Translations under genes and position numbers: made by a program
Assembly (NCBI RefSeq): GCF_030238365.1
Contig: NZ_JASSOT010000047.1
Coordinates: forward strand, 87,804-151,803
Direction: 5' to 3'
Origin: Lelliottia wanjuensis
Lineage (GTDB): Bacteria > Pseudomonadota > Gammaproteobacteria > Enterobacterales > Enterobacteriaceae
Length of the DNA: 64,000 nt
In this document: in pieces, positions 55,824 through 64,000 of the stretch
Layout of the letters: each line of letters opens with the position of its first letter
How positions within the stretch are numbered: position 1 is the first letter of the stretch
Notes under the pieces: generated by a model
Told to the model about the DNA's origin: nothing
The model's input: only the letters and a program-made list of their open reading frames with translations
Database searches by the model: none

Positions 55824-56664
55824 AGCGTTTGTTTTCCTTCGCTGACAATGTGGCTTCAACCACACGCATAGCTTCTACAGTCTCTTTGACGTCATGGACG
55901 CGAATAATGTGAGCCCCTTGCATGGCCGCGATCACCGCGCAGGCAAGACTGCCGCTGAGACGTTCGCTCGGGCCAACATTCAGCAATTGCCCGACCATCG
56001 TTTTTCGCGACATCCCGACCAGCAACGGCAGGCCAAAATGGTGAAACTCAGATAAGCGCGCAAGCAGCTCATAGTTATGTGACAGATTTTTACCGAAACC
56101 GAATCCCGGGTCGAGCAGCAATTTCTCTTTTGCGATACCTGCACGCTCACAGCGCGCGATTTGCTCAATAAAGTAGCGATTCACGTCTGCATAGACATCA
56201 GAATACTTTGGCGCTTCCTGCATCGTCTTCGGCTGGCCCTGCATATGCATCAAGCAAACAGGCAGGCCCGTTTCAGCTGCCGCTTCCAGCGCGCCCGGTT
56301 CAGACAGCGAACGGATATCATTGATGATGTGAGCGCCCACTCGCGCCGCTTCACGAATCACTTCCGGCTTGGAGGTGTCGACAGAGATCCACACCTCAAA
56401 ACGTTGGGCAATCGCCTCAACCACCGGGATTACGCGGGATAACTCTTCTTCCACACTCACATCCGCCGCACCGGGGCGCGTCGATTCGCCGCCGACATCC
56501 ACAATCGTTGCGCCTGCATTGATCATCAGATTGGCATGTTTCACCGCATCAATCAGCGTGTTATGCGAGCCACCGTCGGAGAAGGAGTCAGGGGTGACGT
56601 TCAGGATACCCATCACATGAGGATGTGAGAGATCGAGAGTCGTGTCCTGGGCGAAAAGTTTCAT
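55816..56664 (-). CDS. folP: Dihydropteroate synthase
   Basis: 282 residues; condenses p-aminobenzoate with hydroxymethyl-dihydropterin in folate synthesis and is the sulfonamide target. [14 protein letters not shown] near the N-terminus, [10 protein letters not shown], and DPGFGFGK are the family motifs. It is coupled to glmM and follows ftsH. Confidence 0.97.
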   Translation of the reverse strand: MKLFAQDTTLDLSHPHVMGILNVTPDSFSDGGSHNTLIDAVKHANLMINAGATIVDVGGESTRPGAADVSVEEELSRVIPVVEAIAQRFEVWISVDTSKPEVIREAARVGAHIINDIRSLSEPGALEAAAETGLPVCLMHMQGQPKTMQEAPKYSDVYADVNRYFIEQIARCERAGIAKEKLLLDPGFGFGKNLSHNYELLARLSEFHHFGLPLLVGMSRKTMVGQLLNVGPSERLSGSLACAVIAAMQGAHIIRVHDVKETVEAMRVVEATLSAKENKRYE

Positions 56665-56700
56665 GGCTAAATCCCTGGTATTTTGAGTTATGCAGATAAG

Positions 56701-56728
56701 AAAAACCCCGGAGCAAGCTCCAGGGTTT
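56701..56728 (-). terminator. Terminator after ftsH
   Basis: ACCCTGGAGC-TTGCTCCGGGGT stem and TTTTT on the minus strand, in the ftsH-folP gap; partial readthrough is expected. Confidence 0.8.
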
Positions 56729-56760
56729 CAGGTGAAGATAATCACATCTCCAGCGGTGAC

Positions 56761-58695
56761 TTATTTGTCGCCAAGCTGTTCTGACATGGTATTGCCCGGA
56801 TTCGGCGTACGCGGTTCATCGACCGGACGCGGAGCACGCGGGGTGCCATTGTTGTCAGAGTTGTTGGAAGCGCCTGGATCTTCCCAGCCTGCTGGCGGAC
56901 GCACTTCGCGGCGGGCCATCAGGTCGTCAATCTGCGGAGCATCGATGGTCTCATATTTCATGAGCGCATCTTTCATCGAGTGCAGAATGTCCAGGTTGTC
57001 ATTCAGAATTTCACGCGCACGGCCATAGTTACGTTCAACCAGCGCCTTAACTTCCTGATCGATGATACGAGCCGTTTCATCGGACATGTGTTTCGCTTTC
57101 GCCACGGAGCGGCCCAGGAACACTTCGCCTTCCTCTTCCGCGTACAGCAGCGGACCGAGTTTGTCGGAGAAGCCCCACTGAGTGACCATGTTACGCGCCA
57201 GGTTCGTCGCGACTTTGATGTCGTTCGACGCACCGGTAGAAACATGTTCCACACCGTAGATGATCTCTTCAGCCAGACGACCGCCGTACAGGGTCGAAAT
57301 CTGACTTTCCAGCTTCTGACGGCTGGCGCTAATCGCATCGCCTTCCGGCAGGAAGAAGGTCACACCCAGTGCACGACCGCGTGGGATAATGGTCACTTTA
57401 TGCACCGGATCGTGTTCCGGCACCAGACGACCAATAATCGCATGGCCTGCTTCGTGGTATGCCGTGGACTCTTTCTGCGCTTCGGTCATCACCATGGAGC
57501 GACGTTCCGCACCCATCATGATTTTGTCTTTCGCTTTCTCGAATTCCACCATCGACACAACGCGTTTGTTACCGCGAGCAGCAAACAGCGCTGCTTCGTT
57601 CACCAGGTTCGCCAGATCAGCACCGGAGAAGCCAGGTGTACCACGTGCGATGATTGCCGCATCGATGTCCGGAGACAGCGGTACGCGACGCATGTGGACT
57701 TTAAGGATCTGTTCACGACCACGCACATCTGGCAGACCGACCACAACCTGACGGTCGAAACGGCCTGGACGCAGCAGCGCAGGGTCAAGTACGTCTGGAC
57801 GGTTAGTTGCCGCGATAACGATGATACCTTCGTTACCTTCGAAGCCATCCATTTCAACCAGCATCTGGTTCAAAGTCTGTTCACGTTCATCGTGACCGCC
57901 GCCCAGACCCGCGCCACGCTGGCGGCCTACGGCATCGATTTCATCGATGAAGATAATGCACGGTGCTGCCTTCTTGGCCTGCTCGAACATGTCACGCACA
58001 CGAGATGCACCGACACCCACGAACATTTCAACGAAGTCAGAACCTGAAATGGTAAAGAACGGGACTTTCGCTTCACCCGCGATGGCTTTCGCCAGCAGGG
58101 TTTTACCGGTACCCGGAGGACCTACCATCAGAACGCCTTTCGGGATCTTACCGCCCAGTTTCTGGAAACGGCTCGGCTCACGCAGGTATTCAACCAGTTC
58201 AGCCACTTCTTCTTTTGCTTCGTCACAACCTGCGACGTCGGCAAACGTGGTCTTGATCTGATCTTCCGTCAGCATGCGCGCTTTGCTCTTACCGAACGAC
58301 ATGGCGCCTTTGCCACCGCCGCCCTGCATTTGGCGCATGAAGAAGATCCAGACACCGATAAGCAGCAGCATCGGGAACCAGGAGATGAAGATAGAAGCCA
58401 GCAGGCTCGGCTCTTCTGGCGGCTCACCTACCACCTTGACGTTTTTAGTCAGAAGGTTATCAAGCAGCTTAGGATCGTTCACCGGGATGTAAGTCGTGTA
58501 ACGGTTACTATCTTTCTTGGTAACGTTGATCTCACGTCCGTTGATACGCGCTTCGCGAACCTGGTCCTGATTGACCTCTTGCAGGAAGGTAGAGTAATCC
58601 ACCTTACGGCCATTCGACTCGCTGGGCCCAAAGCTCTGGAACACTGACATCAGCACAACGGCAATGACCAGCCAGAGTATTAGGTTTTTCGCCAT
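56761..58695 (-). CDS. ftsH: ATP-dependent zinc metalloprotease FtsH
   Basis: 644 residues. Membrane AAA+ protease that degrades LpxC, sigma-32 and faulty membrane proteins. Two membrane segments (about 4-22 and 99-120) flank a small periplasmic domain. Walker A GPPGTGKT, Walker B IIFIDEID, second region of homology [20 protein letters not shown], and zinc motif HEAGH near residue 414. A TTG three codons upstream (58704), spaced eight bases from GAGG, is a possible alternative start. Confidence 0.97.
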   Translation of the reverse strand: MAKNLILWLVIAVVLMSVFQSFGPSESNGRKVDYSTFLQEVNQDQVREARINGREINVTKKDSNRYTTYIPVNDPKLLDNLLTKNVKVVGEPPEEPSLLASIFISWFPMLLLIGVWIFFMRQMQGGGGKGAMSFGKSKARMLTEDQIKTTFADVAGCDEAKEEVAELVEYLREPSRFQKLGGKIPKGVLMVGPPGTGKTLLAKAIAGEAKVPFFTISGSDFVEMFVGVGASRVRDMFEQAKKAAPCIIFIDEIDAVGRQRGAGLGGGHDEREQTLNQMLVEMDGFEGNEGIIVIAATNRPDVLDPALLRPGRFDRQVVVGLPDVRGREQILKVHMRRVPLSPDIDAAIIARGTPGFSGADLANLVNEAALFAARGNKRVVSMVEFEKAKDKIMMGAERRSMVMTEAQKESTAYHEAGHAIIGRLVPEHDPVHKVTIIPRGRALGVTFFLPEGDAISASRQKLESQISTLYGGRLAEEIIYGVEHVSTGASNDIKVATNLARNMVTQWGFSDKLGPLLYAEEEGEVFLGRSVAKAKHMSDETARIIDQEVKALVERNYGRAREILNDNLDILHSMKDALMKYETIDAPQIDDLMARREVRPPAGWEDPGASNNSDNNGTPRAPRPVDEPRTPNPGNTMSEQLGDK

Positions 58696-58797
58696 GTCAC
58701 TCAAGGGATTAACCTCATATTACAACTGTGTTAAAAACAGCGTCAGGAGACTCTCTATCCAGTGTCTTTCGAACGTTCGTCCGAAGTCAGCCGGTTA

Positions 58798-59424
58798 TCA
58801 TTTCCGCCCGGTCGCTACAATATACACTTCACGTGAACGAGCACGGGAAGAGTCCGGCTTACGAACTTTCACCTTCGCAAACAGGGAGCGAATTTCCTTA
58901 AGATACTCCTCGAAACCTTCGCCCTGGAACACCTTCACTACAAAACTACCACCAGGCGCTAGAACATCACGACACATTTCTAACGCAAGTTCAACCAGAT
59001 ACATGGAACGGGGAATATCCACCGCCGGTGTTCCGCACATATTTGGCGCCATATCGGACATGACAACCTGAACTTTACTGTCACCTACACGTTCGAGTAA
59101 TGCTTTCAGAACTAATTCATCACGAAAATCGCCCTGAAGGAAGTCCACACCGACTATCGGATCCATTGGCAAAAGATCAAGTGCGATGATTCGCCCCTGT
59201 CCGCCAATTTGCGTAACAGCATACTGGGACCATCCGCCAGGTGCAGCACCGAGATCAACAATCGTCATTCCCGGCTTAAAGAGTTTGTCACTTTGCTGTA
59301 TTTCATCAAGTTTAAACCAGGCACGGGAACGTAACCCCTTTTTCTGTGCCTGAAGAACATATTTATCGCTAAAGTGTTCCTGGAGCCAGCGGCTGGAGCT
59401 GGCAGAACGCTTTTTACCTGTCAT
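58798..59424 (-). CDS. rlmE: 23S rRNA 2'-O-ribose U2552 methyltransferase RlmE (FtsJ)
   Basis: 208 residues. A heat-shock methyltransferase of 50S subunits. SAM motif [12 protein letters not shown], and the K-D-K-E tetrad with Lys38 in AWFKLDEI, Asp in MSDMAPN, Lys in [10 protein letters not shown] and Glu in SREVYIVA. It lies upstream of ftsH in the same operon. Confidence 0.97.
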   Translation of the reverse strand: MTGKKRSASSSRWLQEHFSDKYVLQAQKKGLRSRAWFKLDEIQQSDKLFKPGMTIVDLGAAPGGWSQYAVTQIGGQGRIIALDLLPMDPIVGVDFLQGDFRDELVLKALLERVGDSKVQVVMSDMAPNMCGTPAVDIPRSMYLVELALEMCRDVLAPGGSFVVKVFQGEGFEEYLKEIRSLFAKVKVRKPDSSRARSREVYIVATGRK

Positions 59425-59550
59425 TTAACTTTCCGTCCTGGTTCATCGTAACCTGCCTTTGACGTAAATTTCTACGCAGCTATTTGGCGATATAAGGGAG
59501 ATGGCGGTAGAATGAACCGTTTTCAATCCCAACGTAAGCAAAAATATACG

Positions 59551-59844
59551 ATGAATCTGAGTACTAAACAAAAACAGCACCTTAAAGGTCTGGCACATCC
59601 ACTCAAGCCTGTAGTCATGCTTGGCAATAATGGTTTGACCGAAGGGGTGCTTGCCGAGATCGAACAAGCGCTGGAGCACCACGAGCTGATTAAGGTAAAA
59701 ATTGCCTCTGAAGACAGAGACACCAAAACCCTGATCGTGGAAGCTATCGTGCGCAATACCGGTGCCTGTAATGTACAGGTTATCGGTAAAACGCTGGTGC
59801 TCTACCGCCCGACTAAAGAGCGCAAAATCTCGCTGCCACGCTAA
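59551..59844 (+). CDS. yhbY: RNA-binding CRM-domain protein YhbY
   Basis: 97 residues, a single CRM domain associated with pre-50S ribosomes. The GxxG loop is in LGNNGLTEGVL. I chose the ATG at 59551 (MNLSTKQKQHLKGLAH) by homology; an upstream ATG at 59512 would add 13 residues. It is divergent from rlmE. Confidence 0.94.
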   Translation: MNLSTKQKQHLKGLAHPLKPVVMLGNNGLTEGVLAEIEQALEHHELIKVKIASEDRDTKTLIVEAIVRNTGACNVQVIGKTLVLYRPTKERKISLPR

Positions 59845-59930
59845 GAATATCCCGAATCGAACACTTTTTCAGTGTAAAACGAGGGATTTCCACAAGCAGG
59901 TGAGCAAAATGCCACGCTCCTTGAGTTGAT

Positions 59931-59955
59931 AAAAGGCCGCTATGCGGCCTTTTTC
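59931..59955. terminator. Bidirectional terminator between yhbY and greA
   Basis: AAAAGGCCGC-TAT-GCGGCCTTTTT lies between converging genes with A and T runs on both sides. Confidence 0.88.
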
Positions 59956-59995
59956 CTATCTTTACAATGTATCAACAACTGCGGGGAGATGCGAA

Positions 59996-60472
59996 TTACA
60001 GGTACTCGACCTTAATCACTTCGTATTCCACTTCGCCACCTGGCGTGCGGATCACCACCACATCGTCCTGCTCTTTGCCGATCAGACCACGCGCAATCGG
60101 TGAGTTCACGGAGATGAGGTTCTGTTTAAAGTCTGCCTCGTCATCGCCCACAATGCGGTAAGTCTGCTCTTCGTCATTATCCAGGTTCAGCACCGTCACG
60201 GTAGAACCAAAAATCACGCGGCCATTGTTCGGGATTTTGCTGATATCGATAACCTGTGCATTCGACAGTTTCGCTTCAATATCTTTGATACGACCTTCGC
60301 AGAAGCCTTGCTGTTCGCGCGCGGCGTGATACTCCGCGTTCTCTTTCAGGTCGCCATGCTCACGCGCATCCGCGATAGCGGCGATGATTTCAGGACGGCG
60401 AACAGATTTCAGGAAATCCAGTTCTTCGCGCAGTTTTTCGGCACCACGTAAGGTCATCGGAATAGCTTGCAT
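59996..60472 (-). CDS. greA: Transcript cleavage factor GreA
   Basis: 158 residues. The N-terminal coiled coil, whose acidic tip ([20 protein letters not shown], Asp41/Glu44 region) enters the RNA polymerase channel to stimulate cleavage of backtracked RNA, is followed by an FKBP-like C-terminal domain. It has a long leader carrying a GraL-like terminator. Confidence 0.96.
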   Translation of the reverse strand: MQAIPMTLRGAEKLREELDFLKSVRRPEIIAAIADAREHGDLKENAEYHAAREQQGFCEGRIKDIEAKLSNAQVIDISKIPNNGRVIFGSTVTVLNLDNDEEQTYRIVGDDEADFKQNLISVNSPIARGLIGKEQDDVVVIRTPGGEVEYEVIKVEYL

Positions 60473-60563
60473 TTGTTATACCTCTTAAACATTCCTGTTG
60501 GGAGCGACGGACTCACTCCGACTTCCGGCCTCGCAGGCGTCACAGCCTGTCACAGGTCGGGAG

Positions 60564-60619
60564 CAAAAGAAAACTGACCCGGAAGCAAAGTTCCAGGTCA
60601 GCAGCAATTTTTCAATTTG
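60564..60619 (-). ncRNA. GraL-like leader RNA of greA
   Basis: The greA leader has an intrinsic terminator, CTGACC-TGGAA-TTCCGGGTCAG with TTTTCTTTT (60564-60600), about 20 bases after a predicted start at 60619 (-10 TAAAAT at 60626-60631). In E. coli this produces short GraL RNAs. Boundaries are approximate. Confidence 0.7.
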
Positions 60620-60719
60620 ATGCGTATTTTACCGCGAAGTTCACTATGGGTCATCGTTTACTTTACAGGGCGTTGCACCGTAGTATGACGGTTTGTTTAC
60701 GGGTTGTTAGCGCGAGATT

Positions 60720-62153
60720 ATGCGATTTTCCAGATTTATCATCGGATTGACTACCAGTGTGGCGTTCACTGTCCAGGCAGCGAATGTTGATGAGTATATT
60801 AATCAACTCCCTGCTGGCGCTAACCTTGCGCTGATGGTGCAAAAAGTGGGTGCCCAGGCGCCGGAGATTGATTATCACAGCCAGCAGATGGCACTCCCCG
60901 CCAGTACACAGAAAGTGATTACGGCTCTGGCTGCGCTATTGCAGCTGGGACCAGACTTCCGCTTCACCACGACGCTGGAGAGTAAAGGCAGCGTGGATGG
61001 CGGCGTCCTGAAAGGGGATTTAATCGCCCGTTTTGGCGGCGATCCAACCTTTAAGCGCCAGGATATCCGCAACATGGTTGCGGTGCTGAAAAAATCCGGC
61101 GTGCAGAGAATCGACGGCAACGTGCTGATCGATACCTCCATTTTTGCCAGCCACGATAAAGCGCCAGGCTGGCCGTGGAACGACATGACCCAATGCTTTA
61201 GCGCCCCGCCCGCTGCCGCGATTGTCGACCGCAACTGCTTCTCTGTCTCACTCTACAGCGCGCCGAAGGCCGATGATTTAGCCTTTATCCGCGTGGCGTC
61301 CTATTACCCGGTGACGATGTTCAGCCAGGTCCGCACGCTGGCGAAAGGCTCGCCCGATGCGCAATATTGTGAGCTGGACGTGGTGCCTGGCGATCTGAAC
61401 CGCTTCACCCTGACCGGATGTCTGACCCAGCGCGCCGATCCGCTGCCGCTGGCGTTTGCCATCCAGGACGGGGCAAGCTACGCCGGTGCCATTCTGAAAG
61501 ATGAGTTAAAACAAGCCAATATCAGCTATTCCGGTACGCTGCTGCGCCAGACGCAGGCCAATGAGCCCGGAACGGTGATTGCCAGCAAACAGTCTGCGCC
61601 CCTGCACGATCTGCTTAAGATTATGCTGAAAAAGTCCGACAACATGATTGCCGATACGGTGTTCCGCATGATTGGTCATGCCCGTTTTGGTGTGCCTGGT
61701 ACCTGGCGCGCTGGCTCCGATGCCGTCCGCCAGATCCTGCGCCAGCAGGCGGGGATCGATCTTGGTAACACTATTGCGGTCGATGGTTCCGGCCTTTCGC
61801 GCCATAATTTGATCTCGCCAGCAACAATGATGCAGGTTCTTCAGTACATTGCGCAGCACGACACTGAGCTAAACTTCATCTCAATGCTCCCGCTGGCGGG
61901 TTACGATGGCTCTCTGCAGTATCGCGCTGGCCTTCACGCCGCGGGCGTAGACGGCAAGGTTTCCGCCAAGACGGGTTCACTGCAGGGCGTATACAACCTT
62001 GCGGGCTTTATCACGACGGCCAGCGGTCAACGCATGGCATTTGTGCAGTATCTCTCCGGCTATGCCGTCGAACCGAGCGACCAGCGCAATCGCCGTATCC
62101 CTCTGGTGCGTTTCGAAAGCAGGCTCTACAAGGACATCTACCAGAATAACTAG
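60720..62153 (+). CDS. dacB: D-alanyl-D-alanine carboxypeptidase/endopeptidase PBP4
   Basis: 477 residues. Periplasmic class C penicillin-binding protein with a signal peptide cut after VQA (about residue 20). Catalytic motifs are SxxK (Ser62 in PASTQK), SDN at about 306 (KKSDNMI) and KTG (SAKTGSLQG). It is divergent from greA. A response-regulator gene begins two bases after its stop, so it shares a transcript with a two-component system. Confidence 0.96.
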   Translation: MRFSRFIIGLTTSVAFTVQAANVDEYINQLPAGANLALMVQKVGAQAPEIDYHSQQMALPASTQKVITALAALLQLGPDFRFTTTLESKGSVDGGVLKGDLIARFGGDPTFKRQDIRNMVAVLKKSGVQRIDGNVLIDTSIFASHDKAPGWPWNDMTQCFSAPPAAAIVDRNCFSVSLYSAPKADDLAFIRVASYYPVTMFSQVRTLAKGSPDAQYCELDVVPGDLNRFTLTGCLTQRADPLPLAFAIQDGASYAGAILKDELKQANISYSGTLLRQTQANEPGTVIASKQSAPLHDLLKIMLKKSDNMIADTVFRMIGHARFGVPGTWRAGSDAVRQILRQQAGIDLGNTIAVDGSGLSRHNLISPATMMQVLQYIAQHDTELNFISMLPLAGYDGSLQYRAGLHAAGVDGKVSAKTGSLQGVYNLAGFITTASGQRMAFVQYLSGYAVEPSDQRNRRIPLVRFESRLYKDIYQNN

Positions 62154-62155
62154 CG

Positions 62156-62818
62156 ATGAAATTACTCATTGTGGAAGACGACCTGTTATTACAGGAAGGG
62201 CTGGCGCTGGCGCTGGCCAACGAAGGATACGCGCTAGATTGTGCCGCCACCGCGGCAGAGGCTGACTCGCTGATTCAAAGCGGCGAGTACAGTCTGGTGA
62301 TCCTGGATTTAGGGCTGCCCGATAAAGACGGCGCGACCCTGCTCACCCAGTGGCGTCGCCGTGGCGTCGAGAACCCGGTACTGATCCTGACGGCGCGAGA
62401 CGCTCTGGAAGACAGAATTAATGGTCTGGACTCCGGTGCCGATGACTATCTGGTCAAACCCTTTGCCCTGGCGGAGCTCCAGGCTCGCGTTCGTGCGTTG
62501 ATTCGCCGCTACCAGGGCCACAGCGATAATCTGGTCACGGATGGCGATCTGACGCTGAATCTGCAAACGCAGCAAGTGCTGCGTAATGCCGAGCCCGTGG
62601 AAGTCACGCCGAAAGAGTTTGCCCTGCTGACGCGCCTGATTATGCGCACCGGGCAGACGGTTCACCGCGAAACACTCCAGCAGGATATCTACTCCTGGCA
62701 GGATGATCCGGGCTCAAACACCCTTGAAGTGCATATTCACAACTTGCGGCGCAAGCTTGGCAAAGACCGCATCAAAACCGTTCGCGGCGTAGGCTATCGC
62801 CTGGAGAGTCAAAAATGA
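62156..62818 (+). CDS. OmpR-family response regulator, PmrA/BasR type
   Basis: 220 residues. Receiver domain (about 1-115) with the acidic pocket VEDDLLL, phospho-Asp51 in LVILDLGLPDKDG, Thr and Lys in LILTARD and DDYLVKPFA; the DNA-binding winged helix is at about 125-218 with SNTLEVHIHNLRRKLG and TVRGVGYRL. The sequence is closest to PmrA/BasR. Because a canonical eptA-basRS locus may exist elsewhere, orthology is not proved and I leave the symbol empty. It overlaps the kinase gene by four bases. Confidence 0.9.
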   Translation: MKLLIVEDDLLLQEGLALALANEGYALDCAATAAEADSLIQSGEYSLVILDLGLPDKDGATLLTQWRRRGVENPVLILTARDALEDRINGLDSGADDYLVKPFALAELQARVRALIRRYQGHSDNLVTDGDLTLNLQTQQVLRNAEPVEVTPKEFALLTRLIMRTGQTVHRETLQQDIYSWQDDPGSNTLEVHIHNLRRKLGKDRIKTVRGVGYRLESQK

Positions 62819-63858
62819 ACAGCATGCGTCGGCGATTAATGGTTTTGCTGGCGGTCATTCTGTTATTTTTCCAACTGATTAGCGTGGTCTGGCTGTGGCA
62901 TGAAAGCCGCGAGCAGATCGGCTTTCTGGTGAGCGAGACATTATCCGCCAAAGCGCGTAACCAGCACGTGGAGAAAGAGATCCGCGAAGCTATCGCCTCG
63001 CTGCTGGTACCTTCCCTGGTGATGGTCGGTTTTACCCTGCTCTTCTCCTTCTGGGCCATCACCTGGATTACACGCCCGCTCAACAAACTTCGCGACAGCC
63101 TTGCCAATCGCTCGGCGGATAATCTGACCCCTCTGCCTGTTTATTCCGATATGGAAGAGATCGGCGCGGTTACGACCTCTCTGAACCAGCTCCTTGCCCG
63201 TCTGGACCACACCATCCAGCAGGAGCGATTATTCACCGCTGACGCGGCCCATGAGCTGCGTACACCGCTGGCCGGTATTCGACTCCATCTGGAACTGATG
63301 GTCCAGTCAGGCTCACCGCAGGCTGCGACGTTGATTAATCGTATCGATCAGCTGATGCACACTGTTGAACAGCTGCTGATGCTGGCGCGAGCGGGCCAGG
63401 CACTGGCGAGCGGCCATTATGATACGGTCAACTGGACAGATCATATTATCGCGCCGCTGGCACTGGAGCATGAGGCGAAAGATCACCGCATCATCTGGCC
63501 CGAGCATAGCTCGCTGACCGTTCAGGGAGATGCGGTTTTGTTGCGTTTGATGCTGCGTAATTTACTGGAGAATGCGGCGCGCTATAGCCCGGCAGGAACG
63601 ACCATCGAAGTGGCGTTAACCGAGCACGAAGAAGGAACCCAGGTCAGCGTCATCGATCAGGGACCGGGCATTGATGAAGCGCATCGGCATTCGATTACCG
63701 AGCCGTTCCGTCGTCTCGACCAGCGCTATGGCGGGAGTGGTTTAGGGCTGAGTATCGTCCAGCGCATCGTGCAGCTGCATCGTGGCAACCTGACGCTGGA
63801 TAATGCGCCTGAGGGCGGATTAATCGCCAGCTGTTGGCTACCGTCAAAATTGAGTTAA
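62815..63858 (+). CDS. Sensor histidine kinase, PmrB/BasS type
   Basis: 347 residues. Two membrane segments (about 9-28 and 64-88) flank a periplasmic loop of about 35 residues carrying two ExxE motifs (E30-E33 in WLWHESREQI; E55-E58 in KEIREAIASL). These have the same spacing and context as the iron-binding motifs of Salmonella PmrB. HAMP-like linker, phosphoacceptor in AAHELRTPLAG, N box NLLENAARYSPAG, G boxes DQGPGID and GGSGLGLSI. It likely phosphorylates the upstream regulator, probably in response to metal or surface signals. A partial terminator and an IS element follow. Confidence 0.9.
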   Translation: MNSMRRRLMVLLAVILLFFQLISVVWLWHESREQIGFLVSETLSAKARNQHVEKEIREAIASLLVPSLVMVGFTLLFSFWAITWITRPLNKLRDSLANRSADNLTPLPVYSDMEEIGAVTTSLNQLLARLDHTIQQERLFTADAAHELRTPLAGIRLHLELMVQSGSPQAATLINRIDQLMHTVEQLLMLARAGQALASGHYDTVNWTDHIIAPLALEHEAKDHRIIWPEHSSLTVQGDAVLLRLMLRNLLENAARYSPAGTTIEVALTEHEEGTQVSVIDQGPGIDEAHRHSITEPFRRLDQRYGGSGLGLSIVQRIVQLHRGNLTLDNAPEGGLIASCWLPSKLS

Positions 63859-63873
63859 AAAAAAGCCCCCTTC

Positions 63874-64000
63874 TGGACTGCACCCCAAAAGTTGGACACC
63901 CAACTGATTAAGGTGCAGTTTTTTATGGCAAAGCCAAAATATTCCCTCGAAACCAGATTAGCTGTCGTCAATCACTACCTTGCCGGAAAAGATGGAACAC
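63874..64000 (+). mobile_element. IS3-family (IS150-group) insertion sequence, left end
   Basis: The end TGGACTGCACCCCAAAAGTT resembles the left inverted repeat of IS150-group elements, followed 50 bases on by the orfA start. The element runs past the right edge, so length, right end and target duplication are not visible. Confidence 0.85.
63925..64000 (+). CDS. IS3-family transposase OrfA, N-terminal fragment
   Basis: The first 25 codons (MAKPKYSLETRLAVVNHYLA...) look like the start of the helix-turn-helix OrfA of IS150-type transposases. OrfA normally works as an OrfAB fusion made by frameshifting; the rest lies outside the window. Confidence 0.8.
   Translation, partial: MAKPKYSLETRLAVVNHYLAGKDGT

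Overview
The window is a continuous chromosomal segment of a member of the Enterobacteriaceae, most like Enterobacter, Lelliottia, Leclercia or Klebsiella. Gene order follows the Escherichia coli tdc-gar-rnpB-aga-lpoA-deaD-pnp-nusA-argG-secG-ftsH-greA-dacB region almost gene for gene, and the proteins closely resemble the E. coli ones as I remember them. No search could be run, so species is not assigned. Several E. coli landmarks are missing or replaced: no tdcR or yhaBC, no prlF-yhaV, no agaA or agaI, no yra fimbrial cluster, no yhbX, and a PmrA/PmrB-type two-component system directly after dacB, where E. coli has obgE.

Region 1 (1-8870) holds the anaerobic threonine/serine degradation operon tdcABCDE on the minus strand. 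It is cut by the left edge inside tdcE and has a CRP site upstream of tdcA. A methyl-accepting chemotaxis protein follows, between two AT-rich gaps. Region 2 (8671-15597) holds RNase P RNA (rnpB) with a duplicated 3' end and terminator, then the galactarate/glucarate genes garPLRK, divergent from garD. Region 3 (15630-25103) is the N-acetylgalactosamine/galactosamine island: repressor AgaR, tagatose-bisphosphate aldolase subunits KbaZ and KbaY, AgaS, and two complete mannose-family PTS permeases (AgaVWEF and AgaBCD), with AgaR operator-like repeats at both promoters.

Region 4 (25140-39478) holds a Fic-domain gene coupled to rsmI, then lpoA-yraN-diaA-dolP, yraQR, the yhbO-W group including the oxygen-independent ubiquinone genes ubiT and ubiUV, and the tryptophan permease mtr. 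Region 5 (39558-51946) is the core gene-expression block: deaD with the small yrbN upstream, nlpI, pnp, rpsO, truB, rbfA, infB, nusA, rimP and initiator tRNA metY, all on the minus strand. Region 6 (52288-63858) holds argG, tRNA-Leu(GAG), secG, glmM, folP, ftsH, rlmE, yhbY, greA with a GraL-type leader RNA, dacB, and the PmrA/PmrB-type pair. The window ends inside an IS3-family element that starts at 63874.

Most of the window is ordinary conserved chromosome. I do not see a clear new multi-gene system. The most informative departures are the trimmed aga operon, the Fic gene translationally coupled to rsmI, the PmrB-type kinase with both ExxE metal motifs behind dacB, the IS element apparently sitting in that operon's terminator, the rnpB 3' tandem duplication, and some unexplained inverted repeats (MCP 3' end, yhbW leader, infB-rbfA gap).
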